The translations under genes and the position numbers were made by a program. From NCBI RefSeq assembly GCF_947855115.1, contig NZ_CANTZW010000022.1:1-64000 (forward strand): DNA of 64,000 bases, written 5' to 3'. Below, piece after piece: positions 25,735-33,830 of this stretch. The notes under the pieces were generated by a model. That model did no database searches and was not told where the DNA came from. It saw nothing but the letters and a program-made list of their open reading frames with translations. This DNA is from an uncultured Parabacteroides sp. (GTDB lineage Bacteria; Bacteroidota; Bacteroidia; Bacteroidales; Tannerellaceae). The first letter of the stretch is position 1. Each line of letters begins with the position of its first letter.

Positions 25735-27000
25735 ATGGACGACTCTATCATCAACTTCAACCTACCTACGGATAAAACCAAGAATATCATAAAGGTAATT
25801 GGTGTGGGCGGAGGTGGCGGAAACGCCGTACGCAATATGTATAAGCAAGGTATCAAAGACGTCTCTTTCGCTATCTGTAATACGGATAGTCAAGCGCTTT
25901 GGAAATCTGAGATTCCAGTAAAAATCCAACTCGGGAAAACCGGATTAGGAGCCGGCGGTAATCCGGAACGGGCTAAAATAGCGGCGCAAGAGAATACGGA
26001 TGACATCAAACAGTTATTTAACGATGAGACCAAAATGGTATTCATTACCGCCGGAATGGGAGGAGGAACAGGTACTGGAGCCGCTCCTATCATCGCTAAA
26101 CTGGCTAAAGAGATGGGACTGCTTACGATCGGCATCGTGACCATCCCCTTCTATTTTGAGAAACGTCCCCAGATAATTAAAGCATTGGAAGGCGTGTCCG
26201 AAATGCGAAAAAATGTAGATTCCTTATTGATTATCAACAATGAACGTCTGAGAGACATTTACACGGATGGCATCACCACCGCTAAAGACGCTTTCTCCAA
26301 AGCGGATGATATCTTAACCACCGCAACGAAAGGTATCGCAGAGATTATCACGATTGTCGGAACCATCTCATGCGACTTTTGCGATGTGGAAACGATCATG
26401 AAAAACGGAGGAAACGCTCTTATGGCTATCGGCAAGGCGAGTGGAGAGAAAAGGCTGCAAAAGGCTATCATAAACGCTTTACATTCTCCTTTATTGAGTA
26501 ACAGCAACATAGAGAATGCAAAAAAGATCTTGTTCATCATCTATACAAGCGAGGAACACTCTCTATTGATCGAAGAATTTGATGAGTTGGATGCCTTTAT
26601 GGAAGAATTGAATCCTGATATAGAAGTGATATGGGGATTATACGATGACAACTCACTTGATACGGACGTAAAGATTACGATTATCGCCACAGGCTTCGAA
26701 GCCGAAGAAAGAATCAGTTCTGTTCCAGAAGAGAACAAAGATCAAAAATATGGCGACATGATCGATCGGCTTTACGGAAAAAGGAAAAAACCTGTATCTC
26801 TACGAACCAACGAGCCGTCCATACAAGCACCTATGGAAGAAACAGAAGAGCCGGAAGAACCAAAGAAGTCTGACGAGCCTTCAAAACCGATCGACTCCCC
26901 TGCGTACACTCCCACTCCCTCATCCACTAAACCTAGTTTGGCAGAACGCTTGCTACAAAGATTTGGGAATATTATAGATGAAATGACGAAAGATGAATAA
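25735..27000 (+). CDS. Divergent FtsZ paralogue (tubulin-fold GTPase)
   Basis: A 421-aa FtsZ-family GTPase. The nucleotide site is complete: VIGVGGGGGNAVRNM (20-34), CNTDSQAL (T3), and the tubulin signature GMGGGTGTGAAP (107-118). The T7 loop reads ISCDFCDV (211-218) instead of the usual NxDFxD form: both Asp (214, 217) stay, but the conserved Asn is Ser. A short acidic/Pro linker (about 335-398) leads to an unusual end, SLAERLLQRFGNIIDEM. No murC, ftsQ or ftsA is nearby, so this is not the division-cluster FtsZ; a second copy is expected elsewhere in the genome (inference). Last gene of a five-gene operon, closed by the inverted repeat at 27012-27046. Confidence 0.88.
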   Translation: MDDSIINFNLPTDKTKNIIKVIGVGGGGGNAVRNMYKQGIKDVSFAICNTDSQALWKSEIPVKIQLGKTGLGAGGNPERAKIAAQENTDDIKQLFNDETKMVFITAGMGGGTGTGAAPIIAKLAKEMGLLTIGIVTIPFYFEKRPQIIKALEGVSEMRKNVDSLLIINNERLRDIYTDGITTAKDAFSKADDILTTATKGIAEIITIVGTISCDFCDVETIMKNGGNALMAIGKASGEKRLQKAIINALHSPLLSNSNIENAKKILFIIYTSEEHSLLIEEFDELDAFMEELNPDIEVIWGLYDDNSLDTDVKITIIATGFEAEERISSVPEENKDQKYGDMIDRLYGKRKKPVSLRTNEPSIQAPMEETEEPEEPKKSDEPSKPIDSPAYTPTPSSTKPSLAERLLQRFGNIIDEMTKDE

Positions 27001-27011
27001 GCCTCATAAAA

Positions 27012-27046
27012 CTCTAGAGTAATCAGAGAAAGAGATTACTCTAGAG
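27012..27046. terminator. Bidirectional terminator after the FtsZ paralogue
   Basis: Perfect 13-bp arms CTCTAGAGTAATC (27012-27024) and GATTACTCTAGAG (27034-27046) with a 9-base loop, between convergent genes. Confidence 0.75.
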
Positions 27047-27058
27047 CTAGAGACGCAT

Positions 27059-28435
27059 CTACAAAAAATCCATCTCCTTTCTCAACTCCTTTCTCACCAA
27101 CATAAAAGACACGAACAAGGTACACAACTCCGCTACCGGTACATTATACCAAATGCTCTGGATACCGAATAAAGACGGATAAACGATAATACCAAAGGTT
27201 ACGAATACCAAGCTGCGCAGCATAGAGATAATGACCGACAGCTTAGCGTTGCCGATAGCCGTGAAATAACTGGAGGCTAATATATTCAGTCCACTCATCA
27301 AGAAGGTGAAGCAATAGATCGTTATGCCGTAATTAGCGATCGCCAAAGCGCCTAAGGCCTCTCCTCCCTTAAAGAAAAAGGAAGTGATCTGTTGCCCGAA
27401 AAAGAATAAGATGGCGAATAACGTGATACCTATCGTAAAGTTAACACGCCCCGCTAATCTCAGCACTTTCTCGATCCGGTCCAGTCTTCCCGCCCCGAAA
27501 TTATAACTGATAATCGGTATAATCCCGTCGGATATCCCTAAGAACACCGTGGTGGCGATAAACAGGATATAGTTAATCGCTGTAAAGGCGGCAACTCCAT
27601 CTTCTCCTAAATATCGCATCATCGTTACATTGAACAAGAAGATCGTGATTCCGGCTGATAGCTCGGATATCCCTTCCGACGAGCCATTATATAACGCATT
27701 CCAGACCAGAGGCCAACGGAAACGTCCTCTTTGTACCGCCACGACTTGCCCCCGCTGGAACATCCGGGGAATATTGAACAGCGCTCCCAAGGTAAAAGCC
27801 AAGCCGGTAGCCAATCCTGCCCCTTTAATCCCTAAATCCATTACCGGGATAAACAAAAGATCCAGACCGATATTAATCAGTACCGTACTTCCCATTACGA
27901 TCATGGCATAAAGCGGATGCCCCATCGCCTTAATCATATAGTCTCCTAAGAACATCAATGACAATAAAGGGAAAAACGGGACAAGGGAACGAATATAATC
28001 CACGGCTCCCGTAACTAATACATCATTCGCTCCCAGCATACGGGCGAGATCTCCGGCGAATATATAAATCAACCCGCTAATCAAAACGGATATTCCTCCA
28101 AGAAACAAGAACGAGGTGGTTATAGCGTTATTCGCCTCTTGCCGATCCGAACGTCCGAGGTTTATACCGATCAAGGTCTGGCATCCCACTCCTATCACGA
28201 TAGACAAAGCAGTCATCAAACTATAGCAAGGCAAGATCAGATTCACGCTGGCCAAGGCGTTCGCCCCGACGAACCGCCCTAATATCACGCCATCGATCAC
28301 CGACTGGATCCCGAGGAACAATAAGCCGGCTACTCCCGGTATCGTATATTTCAGAAATAACCTTGAAATCTTTTGGGTCAGTAAACCACGCTCCAATTCT
28401 TGGCGACGGATCGCCTTTTCTCCACTCATTTTCAT
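27059..28435 (-). CDS. MATE-family multidrug exporter
   Basis: A 458-aa inner-membrane transporter with twelve hydrophobic segments in two halves. MATE marks: KYTIPGVAGLLFLGIQSVIDGVI in TM1, GVGCQTLIGINLGR, and in the second half ISDGIIPIISYNFGAGR. Such proteins export cationic drugs with Na+ or H+. The frame begins at GTG 28450; ATG 28435 (MKMSGEK) or 28429 is likelier. A Crp-like regulator gene lies 86 bases upstream on the same strand and may control it. Confidence 0.9.
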   Translation of the reverse strand: MKMSGEKAIRRQELERGLLTQKISRLFLKYTIPGVAGLLFLGIQSVIDGVILGRFVGANALASVNLILPCYSLMTALSIVIGVGCQTLIGINLGRSDRQEANNAITTSFLFLGGISVLISGLIYIFAGDLARMLGANDVLVTGAVDYIRSLVPFFPLLSLMFLGDYMIKAMGHPLYAMIVMGSTVLINIGLDLLFIPVMDLGIKGAGLATGLAFTLGALFNIPRMFQRGQVVAVQRGRFRWPLVWNALYNGSSEGISELSAGITIFLFNVTMMRYLGEDGVAAFTAINYILFIATTVFLGISDGIIPIISYNFGAGRLDRIEKVLRLAGRVNFTIGITLFAILFFFGQQITSFFFKGGEALGALAIANYGITIYCFTFLMSGLNILASSYFTAIGNAKLSVIISMLRSLVFVTFGIIVYPSLFGIQSIWYNVPVAELCTLFVSFMLVRKELRKEMDFL

Positions 28436-28521
28436 AATTATCCACTTCACGTTTTTAACGACGCGAAGGTATAGCTATCGCAAACAAGAAAAGTTACCCT
28501 ATGATAAATAATGACTCTCCC

Positions 28522-29085
28522 CTACTTTTTTACGGAAGCGCGGATACGGCTCAATGACTGTGGGGTTATCTGTAAATAAGAGGCGATATGTTTCAACGGT
28601 AATTTCAATATTAAGTCCGGACGGGTTTTCAGTAATGACTCATATTGTTCACGGGCCTCCATCCAGCTATCGTTTATAAAATAGTTCTCATATTCCCGAA
28701 GATAGTAATCCTGGATTCTCAATCCCCAGTTGGCTAACTCAAGGGAGTGCCCGCATAAGTAATCCAATTTCGTTTTCGGTATCCTCAACAATATCGTATT
28801 CTCTACCATTTGGACATTATAGGCAGAGACACCCCGATAAACAAAATTGATCATCTCGCTATCCGAGGCGAACCACAACGAGATATCCTTCCCCTCCCGT
28901 TCCACAAAAGTCCGGACCAATCCTTTTTTCACGAACCAGACAAACGGATCTCTTTCTCCTTCCCGGACTGATAACTCACCTTTAGCGAACGAAACCTCTT
29001 CCATTTCTTCCAACAACCGCCCCACGATCTCATCCGATAAAGGAGATACCCGCCTTAATTGCTCCACGAACTGATCCATAACCAT
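28522..29085 (-). CDS. Crp/Fnr-family regulator
   Basis: A 187-aa regulator. Cyclic-nucleotide-binding-type barrel at about 20-115 (VSFAKGELSVREGERDPFVWFVKKG), a linker helix, and a short C-terminal helix-turn-helix (LPLKHIASYLQITPQSLSRI). The Arg and Glu of a true cAMP pocket are not evident and there are no Fe-S cysteines, so it probably senses something else or nothing. A TATCTTTA -7 box reads on the minus strand about 20-25 bases before the ATG. It precedes a MATE gene on its own strand and is divergent from the second MATE leader. Confidence 0.85.
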   Translation of the reverse strand: MVMDQFVEQLRRVSPLSDEIVGRLLEEMEEVSFAKGELSVREGERDPFVWFVKKGLVRTFVEREGKDISLWFASDSEMINFVYRGVSAYNVQMVENTILLRIPKTKLDYLCGHSLELANWGLRIQDYYLREYENYFINDSWMEAREQYESLLKTRPDLILKLPLKHIASYLQITPQSLSRIRASVKK

Positions 29086-29152
29086 TCATTTTTCTTATAA
29101 CCGTAAAGATACAAAAAAAGCGTAATCTCAGAAACAAAGGCATTTTTAAAGA

Positions 29153-29184
29153 TTTGCGGGTCTCGGTGATTTTATGTAGTTTTG
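29153..29184 (+). promoter_or_regulatory. Promoter of the leader-peptide/MATE unit
   Basis: TTTG (29153-29156), 20-base spacer, TAGTTTTG (29177-29184): full Bacteroidota consensus. Transcription would start about 29190, leaving a leader RNA of about 215 bases before the MATE gene. Confidence 0.7.
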
Positions 29185-29207
29185 CGCCACTAAATCCAAG
29201 AAGAGGT

Positions 29208-29309
29208 ATGAGCTGTAAATTCGAACACTATTTTTTTACTACTAAAAGTATCTTGTTCGTCCATTGGACTACGAGAGGCTCTACCGTATCCGCTCTCTAT
29301 TCCTTATAA
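29208..29309 (+). CDS. Leader peptide upstream of the second MATE gene
   Basis: A 33-codon frame, MSCKFEHYFFTTKSILFVHW followed by TTRGSTVSALYSL-stop, with AAGAGG 3 bases before the ATG, the best Shine-Dalgarno-like site noticed near here. It begins about 18 bases after the predicted transcription start. Its codons form hairpins that compete with one just before the MATE gene. It looks like a regulatory leader rather than a working protein: ribosome stalling on it, perhaps by a drug, could change downstream folding. The inducer is unknown. Confidence 0.6.
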   Translation: MSCKFEHYFFTTKSILFVHWTTRGSTVSALYSL

Positions 29310-29366
29310 TCCATCTTTACATTTTCATTTTAGAATAACTCTATCGTATATCCGGCATATACGGTA
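29273..29366 (+). promoter_or_regulatory. Switchable hairpins between leader peptide and MATE gene
   Basis: Three mutually exclusive foldings can be read. GAGAG (29273-29277) pairs with CTCTC (29293-29297), hiding TACCGTAT (29282-29289). TACCGTAT can instead pair perfectly with ATACGGTA (29359-29366). CGTATAT (29345-29351) pairs with ATATACG (29357-29363), a hairpin followed by GATTTTT. A ribosome on the leader would open the first and favour the second, removing the third. Pairings are seen; the control is inferred. Confidence 0.55.
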
Positions 29367-29405
29367 AAGGATTTTTATACCATCATTATAACAGAACAAT
29401 ACACT

Positions 29406-30752
29406 ATGTACAACAGAATAACGGGTTACAAACAATACTATAAATCTTTAGTAACACTAGGAGTACCTATCATTATCGGGCAATTGGGGGCTATTATCAC
29501 CGGATTGGCAGACACCATCATGGTAGGACAACACAGTACGGAAGAACTAGCGGCGGCATCGTTCGTCAATAATGTAATAAACGCATTCATCATAATGGGG
29601 ACCGGATTCTCTTATAATCTCACCCCGCTGATCGGGCAGAATCTAGCGATTAACAAAAAGATCGCGATCGGAGGCTGGTTAAAAAACAGCTTGGCTGCCA
29701 ATATGACTACCACCTTATTATTGATAACCATCTTACTGGGGATTTACCTAAACCTAGACTCTTTAGGCCAACCCGAAGAACTTTTGCCTTTGATAAGGCC
29801 TTATTTCGCGGTCTCATTAGTCTCGATCATCTTCGTGATGCTTTATAATTCATTCCGTCAATTCGTGGAAGGTATCGCCAACCCGTCTATATCCATGTGG
29901 GTATTATTGACAGGGAATCTGCTGAATATCATCGGCAATTATATCCTCATTTACGGAAAATGCGGAATGCCGGAACTCGGATTGCTCGGGGCAGGTATAA
30001 GCACCTTTATCTCGCGAATCATCATGCTATTGCTTTTCATCGCCGTATTCATGTTGAGAACCGACTATAAGCCTTACCGGAAAGGCTTTACCCATATCCG
30101 TATCAATAAGCAGAGTTGGAGGAGGCTGAATTCCATAGGCTGGCCGATCGGCCTGCAACAAGGCCTGGAAGCGGGAACATTCTGCGTCACGGCCATCATG
30201 GTAGGTTGGCTGGGTAGCCTTGAGCTTGCCGCCCACCAAATAGCCATTACCATATCAACGATCAGTTTTACCCTCTATTTAGGTCTTGGAGCCGCCGTAG
30301 CGATCCGTACCAGTTATTATAAGGGGGCGAACGACTGGTATATGGTACGTAAGATCACCATTGCCGGGCTTCATCTAGGGTTCATTGTCGCTTGCATCGT
30401 TTGTATCACCTTATTCATGACCAAATCCGGTCTGGGATTGATATTCACGGATAATCTTCATGTCAACGCGATCGTGATGACATTACTCCCCATACTGATG
30501 CTCTATCAAATAGGCGACAGCGCACAAATCATTTTAGCGAACTCCTTACGAGGGCTAGCCGACGTGAAAGCAATCATGTGGATCTCGTTTTTCGCTTATT
30601 TCATCATAGCCATACCTACCGGATATATATTGGGATTCACGTTCCACTGGGGTATCGCCGGGATTTGGATGGCTTACCCATTAGGCTTCCTATGCTCCGT
30701 ATGCCTGTTGGGATACCGGGCGAGAATGCAGGTGAAATCGCATCTCGCCTGA
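29406..30752 (+). CDS. MATE-family multidrug exporter (NorM-like)
   Basis: A 448-aa transporter with twelve hydrophobic segments. Family marks: LGVPIIIGQLGAIITGLADTIMVG in TM1, GTGFSYNLTPLIGQN, LLNIIGNYILIYG, and the TM7-8 region GWPIGLQQGLEAGTFCVTAI with ELAAHQIAITI. NorM-like MATE pumps export drugs and dyes by cation antiport. It sits behind a leader peptide and alternative hairpins, suggesting induction by a ribosome-affecting compound (inference). It differs clearly from the MATE at 27-28.4 kb. Confidence 0.92.
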   Translation: MYNRITGYKQYYKSLVTLGVPIIIGQLGAIITGLADTIMVGQHSTEELAAASFVNNVINAFIIMGTGFSYNLTPLIGQNLAINKKIAIGGWLKNSLAANMTTTLLLITILLGIYLNLDSLGQPEELLPLIRPYFAVSLVSIIFVMLYNSFRQFVEGIANPSISMWVLLTGNLLNIIGNYILIYGKCGMPELGLLGAGISTFISRIIMLLLFIAVFMLRTDYKPYRKGFTHIRINKQSWRRLNSIGWPIGLQQGLEAGTFCVTAIMVGWLGSLELAAHQIAITISTISFTLYLGLGAAVAIRTSYYKGANDWYMVRKITIAGLHLGFIVACIVCITLFMTKSGLGLIFTDNLHVNAIVMTLLPILMLYQIGDSAQIILANSLRGLADVKAIMWISFFAYFIIAIPTGYILGFTFHWGIAGIWMAYPLGFLCSVCLLGYRARMQVKSHLA

Positions 30753-30868
30753 TTGTCTATATTCGCTATTTCCTTATTCATGTCGGTATATGGAACAGAA
30801 ATAGGACGTTTCAGGTTTAGGAAGTATCGACCAGATCAAGTATCTTTGCCCGCATAAATGGACATGAC

Positions 30869-32218
30869 ATGGCAAAACAAGGCACTATACTAGTTGTTGA
30901 CGATAATAAAGGTATCCTGACCGCCGTACAAATGCTGTTAGGAACTTACTTTGAAAAGGTTATCACGATTTCTACCCCGAACAAGATAAAAAACGTACTG
31001 CACGACGAGAATGTGGATGTCGTATTGCTCGACATGAATTTCAGCGCCGGTATAAACAGCGGCAACGAAGGGCTGTTCTGGCTCTCCGAGATCAAGAAGG
31101 CTTATCCCTCGATACAAGTCGTTCTCTTTACCGCCTACGCCGACATCGACCTGGCGGTACGAGGCATCAAGGAAGGGGCTACCGATTTCGTAGTGAAACC
31201 CTGGAATAACGCGAAGCTGCTGGAAACGCTACAAGCCGCTTACCGAATCCGCTCGGCCAACCACAAAGGCGGTACCCGCGACAAACAGTTGATATCCAAG
31301 GAAAGCGGTATGTTTTGGGGAGATAGCAACGCCATGCAACAAATACGGATGTTGATAGAGAAAGTCGCCAAGACAGACGCCAACGTATTAATCACGGGAG
31401 AGAACGGGACGGGCAAGGAAATGCTGGCCCGGGAAATACATATGTTATCATCCCGCAAAAACGAGGCGATGGTACCGGTAGACATGGGAGCGATCACGGA
31501 GACTCTTTTCGAGAGCGAGTTGTTCGGCCACGTCAAAGGGGCCTTTACCGATGCCCGGACGGATCGCCCCGGTAAGTTCGAGGTAGCGAACAACGGGACC
31601 TTATTCCTCGACGAGATCGGGAACCTGTCTTATCATTTGCAAGCCAAATTACTGACCGCCCTGCAACGCCGGAGTATCGTCCGGGTAGGTAGCAACACCC
31701 CGGTCCCGATCAATATCCGCTTGATATGCGCCACGAACCGGGACTTGCAGGAAATGGTACAGAAAGAGCAATTCCGCGAGGACCTACTATATCGTATCAA
31801 TACGATCCACGTAGAGATCCCGCCATTGAGGGAACGACCGGAGGATATCGTACCGCTCACCGAGATATTCATCACGAAATATACCAATATCTATGGTAAG
31901 AAATCCATGACCCTTACCGACGACGCCAAGGAAAAGCTGAAAACCCAATCTTGGCTGGGTAATATCCGCGAATTGGAACATACCGTGGAGAAAGCGATCA
32001 TCATCGCCGACAGCGACACGTTAGATGGCAACAATTTCGATTTCCCCCGTAAGCGGGAAACGCCTATCAAGAATGATATCACCACGCTCGAGGAAATGGA
32101 ATATAATATGATCAAAGCCGCCATGGATAAATACAGCGGCAACCTCTCGCTCGTGGCCAATCAGTTGGGAATCTCACGGCAAACGCTTTACAATAAGATC
32201 AAGCGGTATGAGCTTTAA
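30869..32218 (+). CDS. NtrC-type sigma-54-dependent response regulator
   Basis: A 449-aa activator. Receiver domain 1-120 (VVDDNKG, phospho-acceptor Asp in VVLLDMNF, Lys in VVKPW). AAA+ domain about 145-385 with Walker A GENGTGKE, the sigma-54-contact loop GAFTDA, and Walker B GTLFLDEIG. The C-terminal Fis-type helix-turn-helix ends NLSLVANQLGISRQTLYNKIK. A TATCTTTG -7 box at 30841-30848 gives a leader of about 15 bases. The kinase gene overlaps its end by 11 bases. The regulon would need an RpoN-type promoter; none was recognised here. Confidence 0.95.
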   Translation: MAKQGTILVVDDNKGILTAVQMLLGTYFEKVITISTPNKIKNVLHDENVDVVLLDMNFSAGINSGNEGLFWLSEIKKAYPSIQVVLFTAYADIDLAVRGIKEGATDFVVKPWNNAKLLETLQAAYRIRSANHKGGTRDKQLISKESGMFWGDSNAMQQIRMLIEKVAKTDANVLITGENGTGKEMLAREIHMLSSRKNEAMVPVDMGAITETLFESELFGHVKGAFTDARTDRPGKFEVANNGTLFLDEIGNLSYHLQAKLLTALQRRSIVRVGSNTPVPINIRLICATNRDLQEMVQKEQFREDLLYRINTIHVEIPPLRERPEDIVPLTEIFITKYTNIYGKKSMTLTDDAKEKLKTQSWLGNIRELEHTVEKAIIIADSDTLDGNNFDFPRKRETPIKNDITTLEEMEYNMIKAAMDKYSGNLSLVANQLGISRQTLYNKIKRYEL

Positions 32219-33527
32219 AGGCATTTATTACAGCCTCACCTTCCGTCTCGCCCTAGCTACCGGGCTCACGGCGGCACTCACCTATCTGGCCTTGGAGGAA
32301 AAATGGGTATGGTGTATATTCCTAGGCATCGGATGGTTGATAGCCTTGCGAGGCATCAGCCTGTTATTCAAGCGGAACGCACAAAAGGTAGCCTTTATGT
32401 TCGACGCTATCGATAATAGCGATTACGCCTTCAAATACGCTACCCACGGACGCTCCTCCAACGACAAGCTGGTTAGCGAATCCCTGAACCGTATCACCCA
32501 GATACTCTTCCAAGCGAAAGCCGAGGCGATCCAGAAAGAGAAATACTATGAGTTGATCATGAACCAAGTGAATACGGGGATTATCGTAGAAGATGATAAA
32601 GGCTATATTTTCCAGATAAACAACGAGGCTTTGCGCCTACTGGGGCTGACGGTCTTTACCCATGTCCGCCAACTCGGACGCATCGACGAGAATCTGGAGA
32701 GGCTCATCAGCAACGTCCGTCCCGGAGAGAAACACCAGATCTCCTTTATCAACGAGCGAGGCACGGTACATCTCTCGGTCCGTGTATCCGAGATGACGCT
32801 CCAGGAGAAACACGTCCGCATCATCGCTATCAATGACATCAACAGCGAGTTGGACGATAAAGAGATCGAGTCTTGGATACGGCTGACACGTGTCTTGACC
32901 CATGAGATCATGAACTCCGTCACTCCCATCACCTCCTTGAGCGATACCTTGTTATCTCTTCACCAGAATATCGACGAGGAGATACGCAACGGATTGGAGG
33001 TGATCAGCTCCACCGGAAAAAGCCTGATCGCGTTCGTCGAGTCTTACCGTAAGTTTACGCATATACCGACTCCCCAGCCATCTTTATTCTACGTCAATAA
33101 ATTCGCCGAGCGACTTACGCAGCTCGCCCGCCATCACAACAATTACCCGAACATAACCATCCGCATCGACGTGGAGCCGGAGGACCTGATTGTTTATGCC
33201 GACGAGAACCTGATCACGCAAGTAGTCTTGAACCTACTGAAAAACGCTATGCAGGCGATCGGGCATGAACAAGAAAACGGGCTAATCATATTGAAGGCGT
33301 ATTGCGACCCCAACGAGGCCGTGATCCTAGAAGTAACGAACAACGGCCCCATCATCCCCCCGGAAGAAGCCGAGCATATATTCGTGCCGTTCTTTACCAC
33401 GAAAGAGGGAGGAAGCGGTATCGGGTTATCTATCTCTCGACAAATCATGCGGTTATCCGGTGGTAGCATCACACTGAGAAGTAACCCGGCCCAACAGCAG
33501 ACTACCTTTGTACTGACATTCCCGTAG
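32208..33527 (+). CDS. NtrB-like sensor histidine kinase
   Basis: A 439-aa kinase partner of the NtrC-type regulator. Two close TM helices at the N-terminus (about 10-28 and 33-52, WVWCIFLGIGWLIALRGISLL), a HAMP-like linker, a PAS domain at about 105-205 (NQVNTGIIVEDDKGYIFQIN), HisKA with VLTHEIMNSVTPIT (His about residue 230) and HATPase_c with NLLKNAMQAIG and GGSGIGLSISRQIMR. There is almost no periplasmic part, so the signal is probably sensed in the membrane or cytoplasm. Its start overlaps the regulator by 11 bases. Confidence 0.93.
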   Translation: MSFKGIYYSLTFRLALATGLTAALTYLALEEKWVWCIFLGIGWLIALRGISLLFKRNAQKVAFMFDAIDNSDYAFKYATHGRSSNDKLVSESLNRITQILFQAKAEAIQKEKYYELIMNQVNTGIIVEDDKGYIFQINNEALRLLGLTVFTHVRQLGRIDENLERLISNVRPGEKHQISFINERGTVHLSVRVSEMTLQEKHVRIIAINDINSELDDKEIESWIRLTRVLTHEIMNSVTPITSLSDTLLSLHQNIDEEIRNGLEVISSTGKSLIAFVESYRKFTHIPTPQPSLFYVNKFAERLTQLARHHNNYPNITIRIDVEPEDLIVYADENLITQVVLNLLKNAMQAIGHEQENGLIILKAYCDPNEAVILEVTNNGPIIPPEEAEHIFVPFFTTKEGGSGIGLSISRQIMRLSGGSITLRSNPAQQQTTFVLTFP

Positions 33528-33538
33528 CCTGTTTACCG

Positions 33539-33728
33539 TATCCGTACGAACGCGAGCATGTAACCGGGCGGACACACGGACGCACAAACCCAGATACCCA
33601 AGCGCGATCGTACGGGTACATCCGCGTATCCGTACGGGTAGTTATCCGTATCCGGGCAGATACACCTTTGTATCCGTACGGATACGAATTCACAGCCGGG
33701 TAGATACAAGGTCGCGGCCGTACGGATA
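33539..33728. repeat. Cluster of TATCCGTACG repeats, one a perfect palindrome
   Basis: The gene-free stretch 33528-33830 holds TATCCGTACG at 33539-33548, 33627-33636 and 33671-33680, and in reverse at 33676-33685 and 33719-33728, with partial copies near 33608 and 33642. The third copy lies in the 16-bp perfect palindrome GTATCCGTACGGATAC (33670-33685). The stretch is GC-rich for an intergenic region. A minus-strand open frame across it (33502-33810) has no family features. It may hold regulator sites for the Nramp gene or be a decayed repeat element. Confidence 0.6.
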
Positions 33729-33830
33729 CCAACCATCGCCCGTGCGAATGTATTTCATGCCCCCGTTGGGTAACAAAGAAACAATTCGTATCTTTACGCT
33801 GTTTTTGCAAATAAAAGCACCTATACAGAC

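Noticed and set aside
25735..27000. Canonical cell-division FtsZ
   Set aside because: No murC, ftsQ, ftsA or other division-cluster genes nearby, the T7 loop differs, and the neighbours are unrelated. A genome check is still needed.
33502..33810. 102-aa minus-strand protein over the TATCCGTACG repeats
   Set aside because: Its open frame follows from the repeats' composition; no start context, family motif or operon partner.
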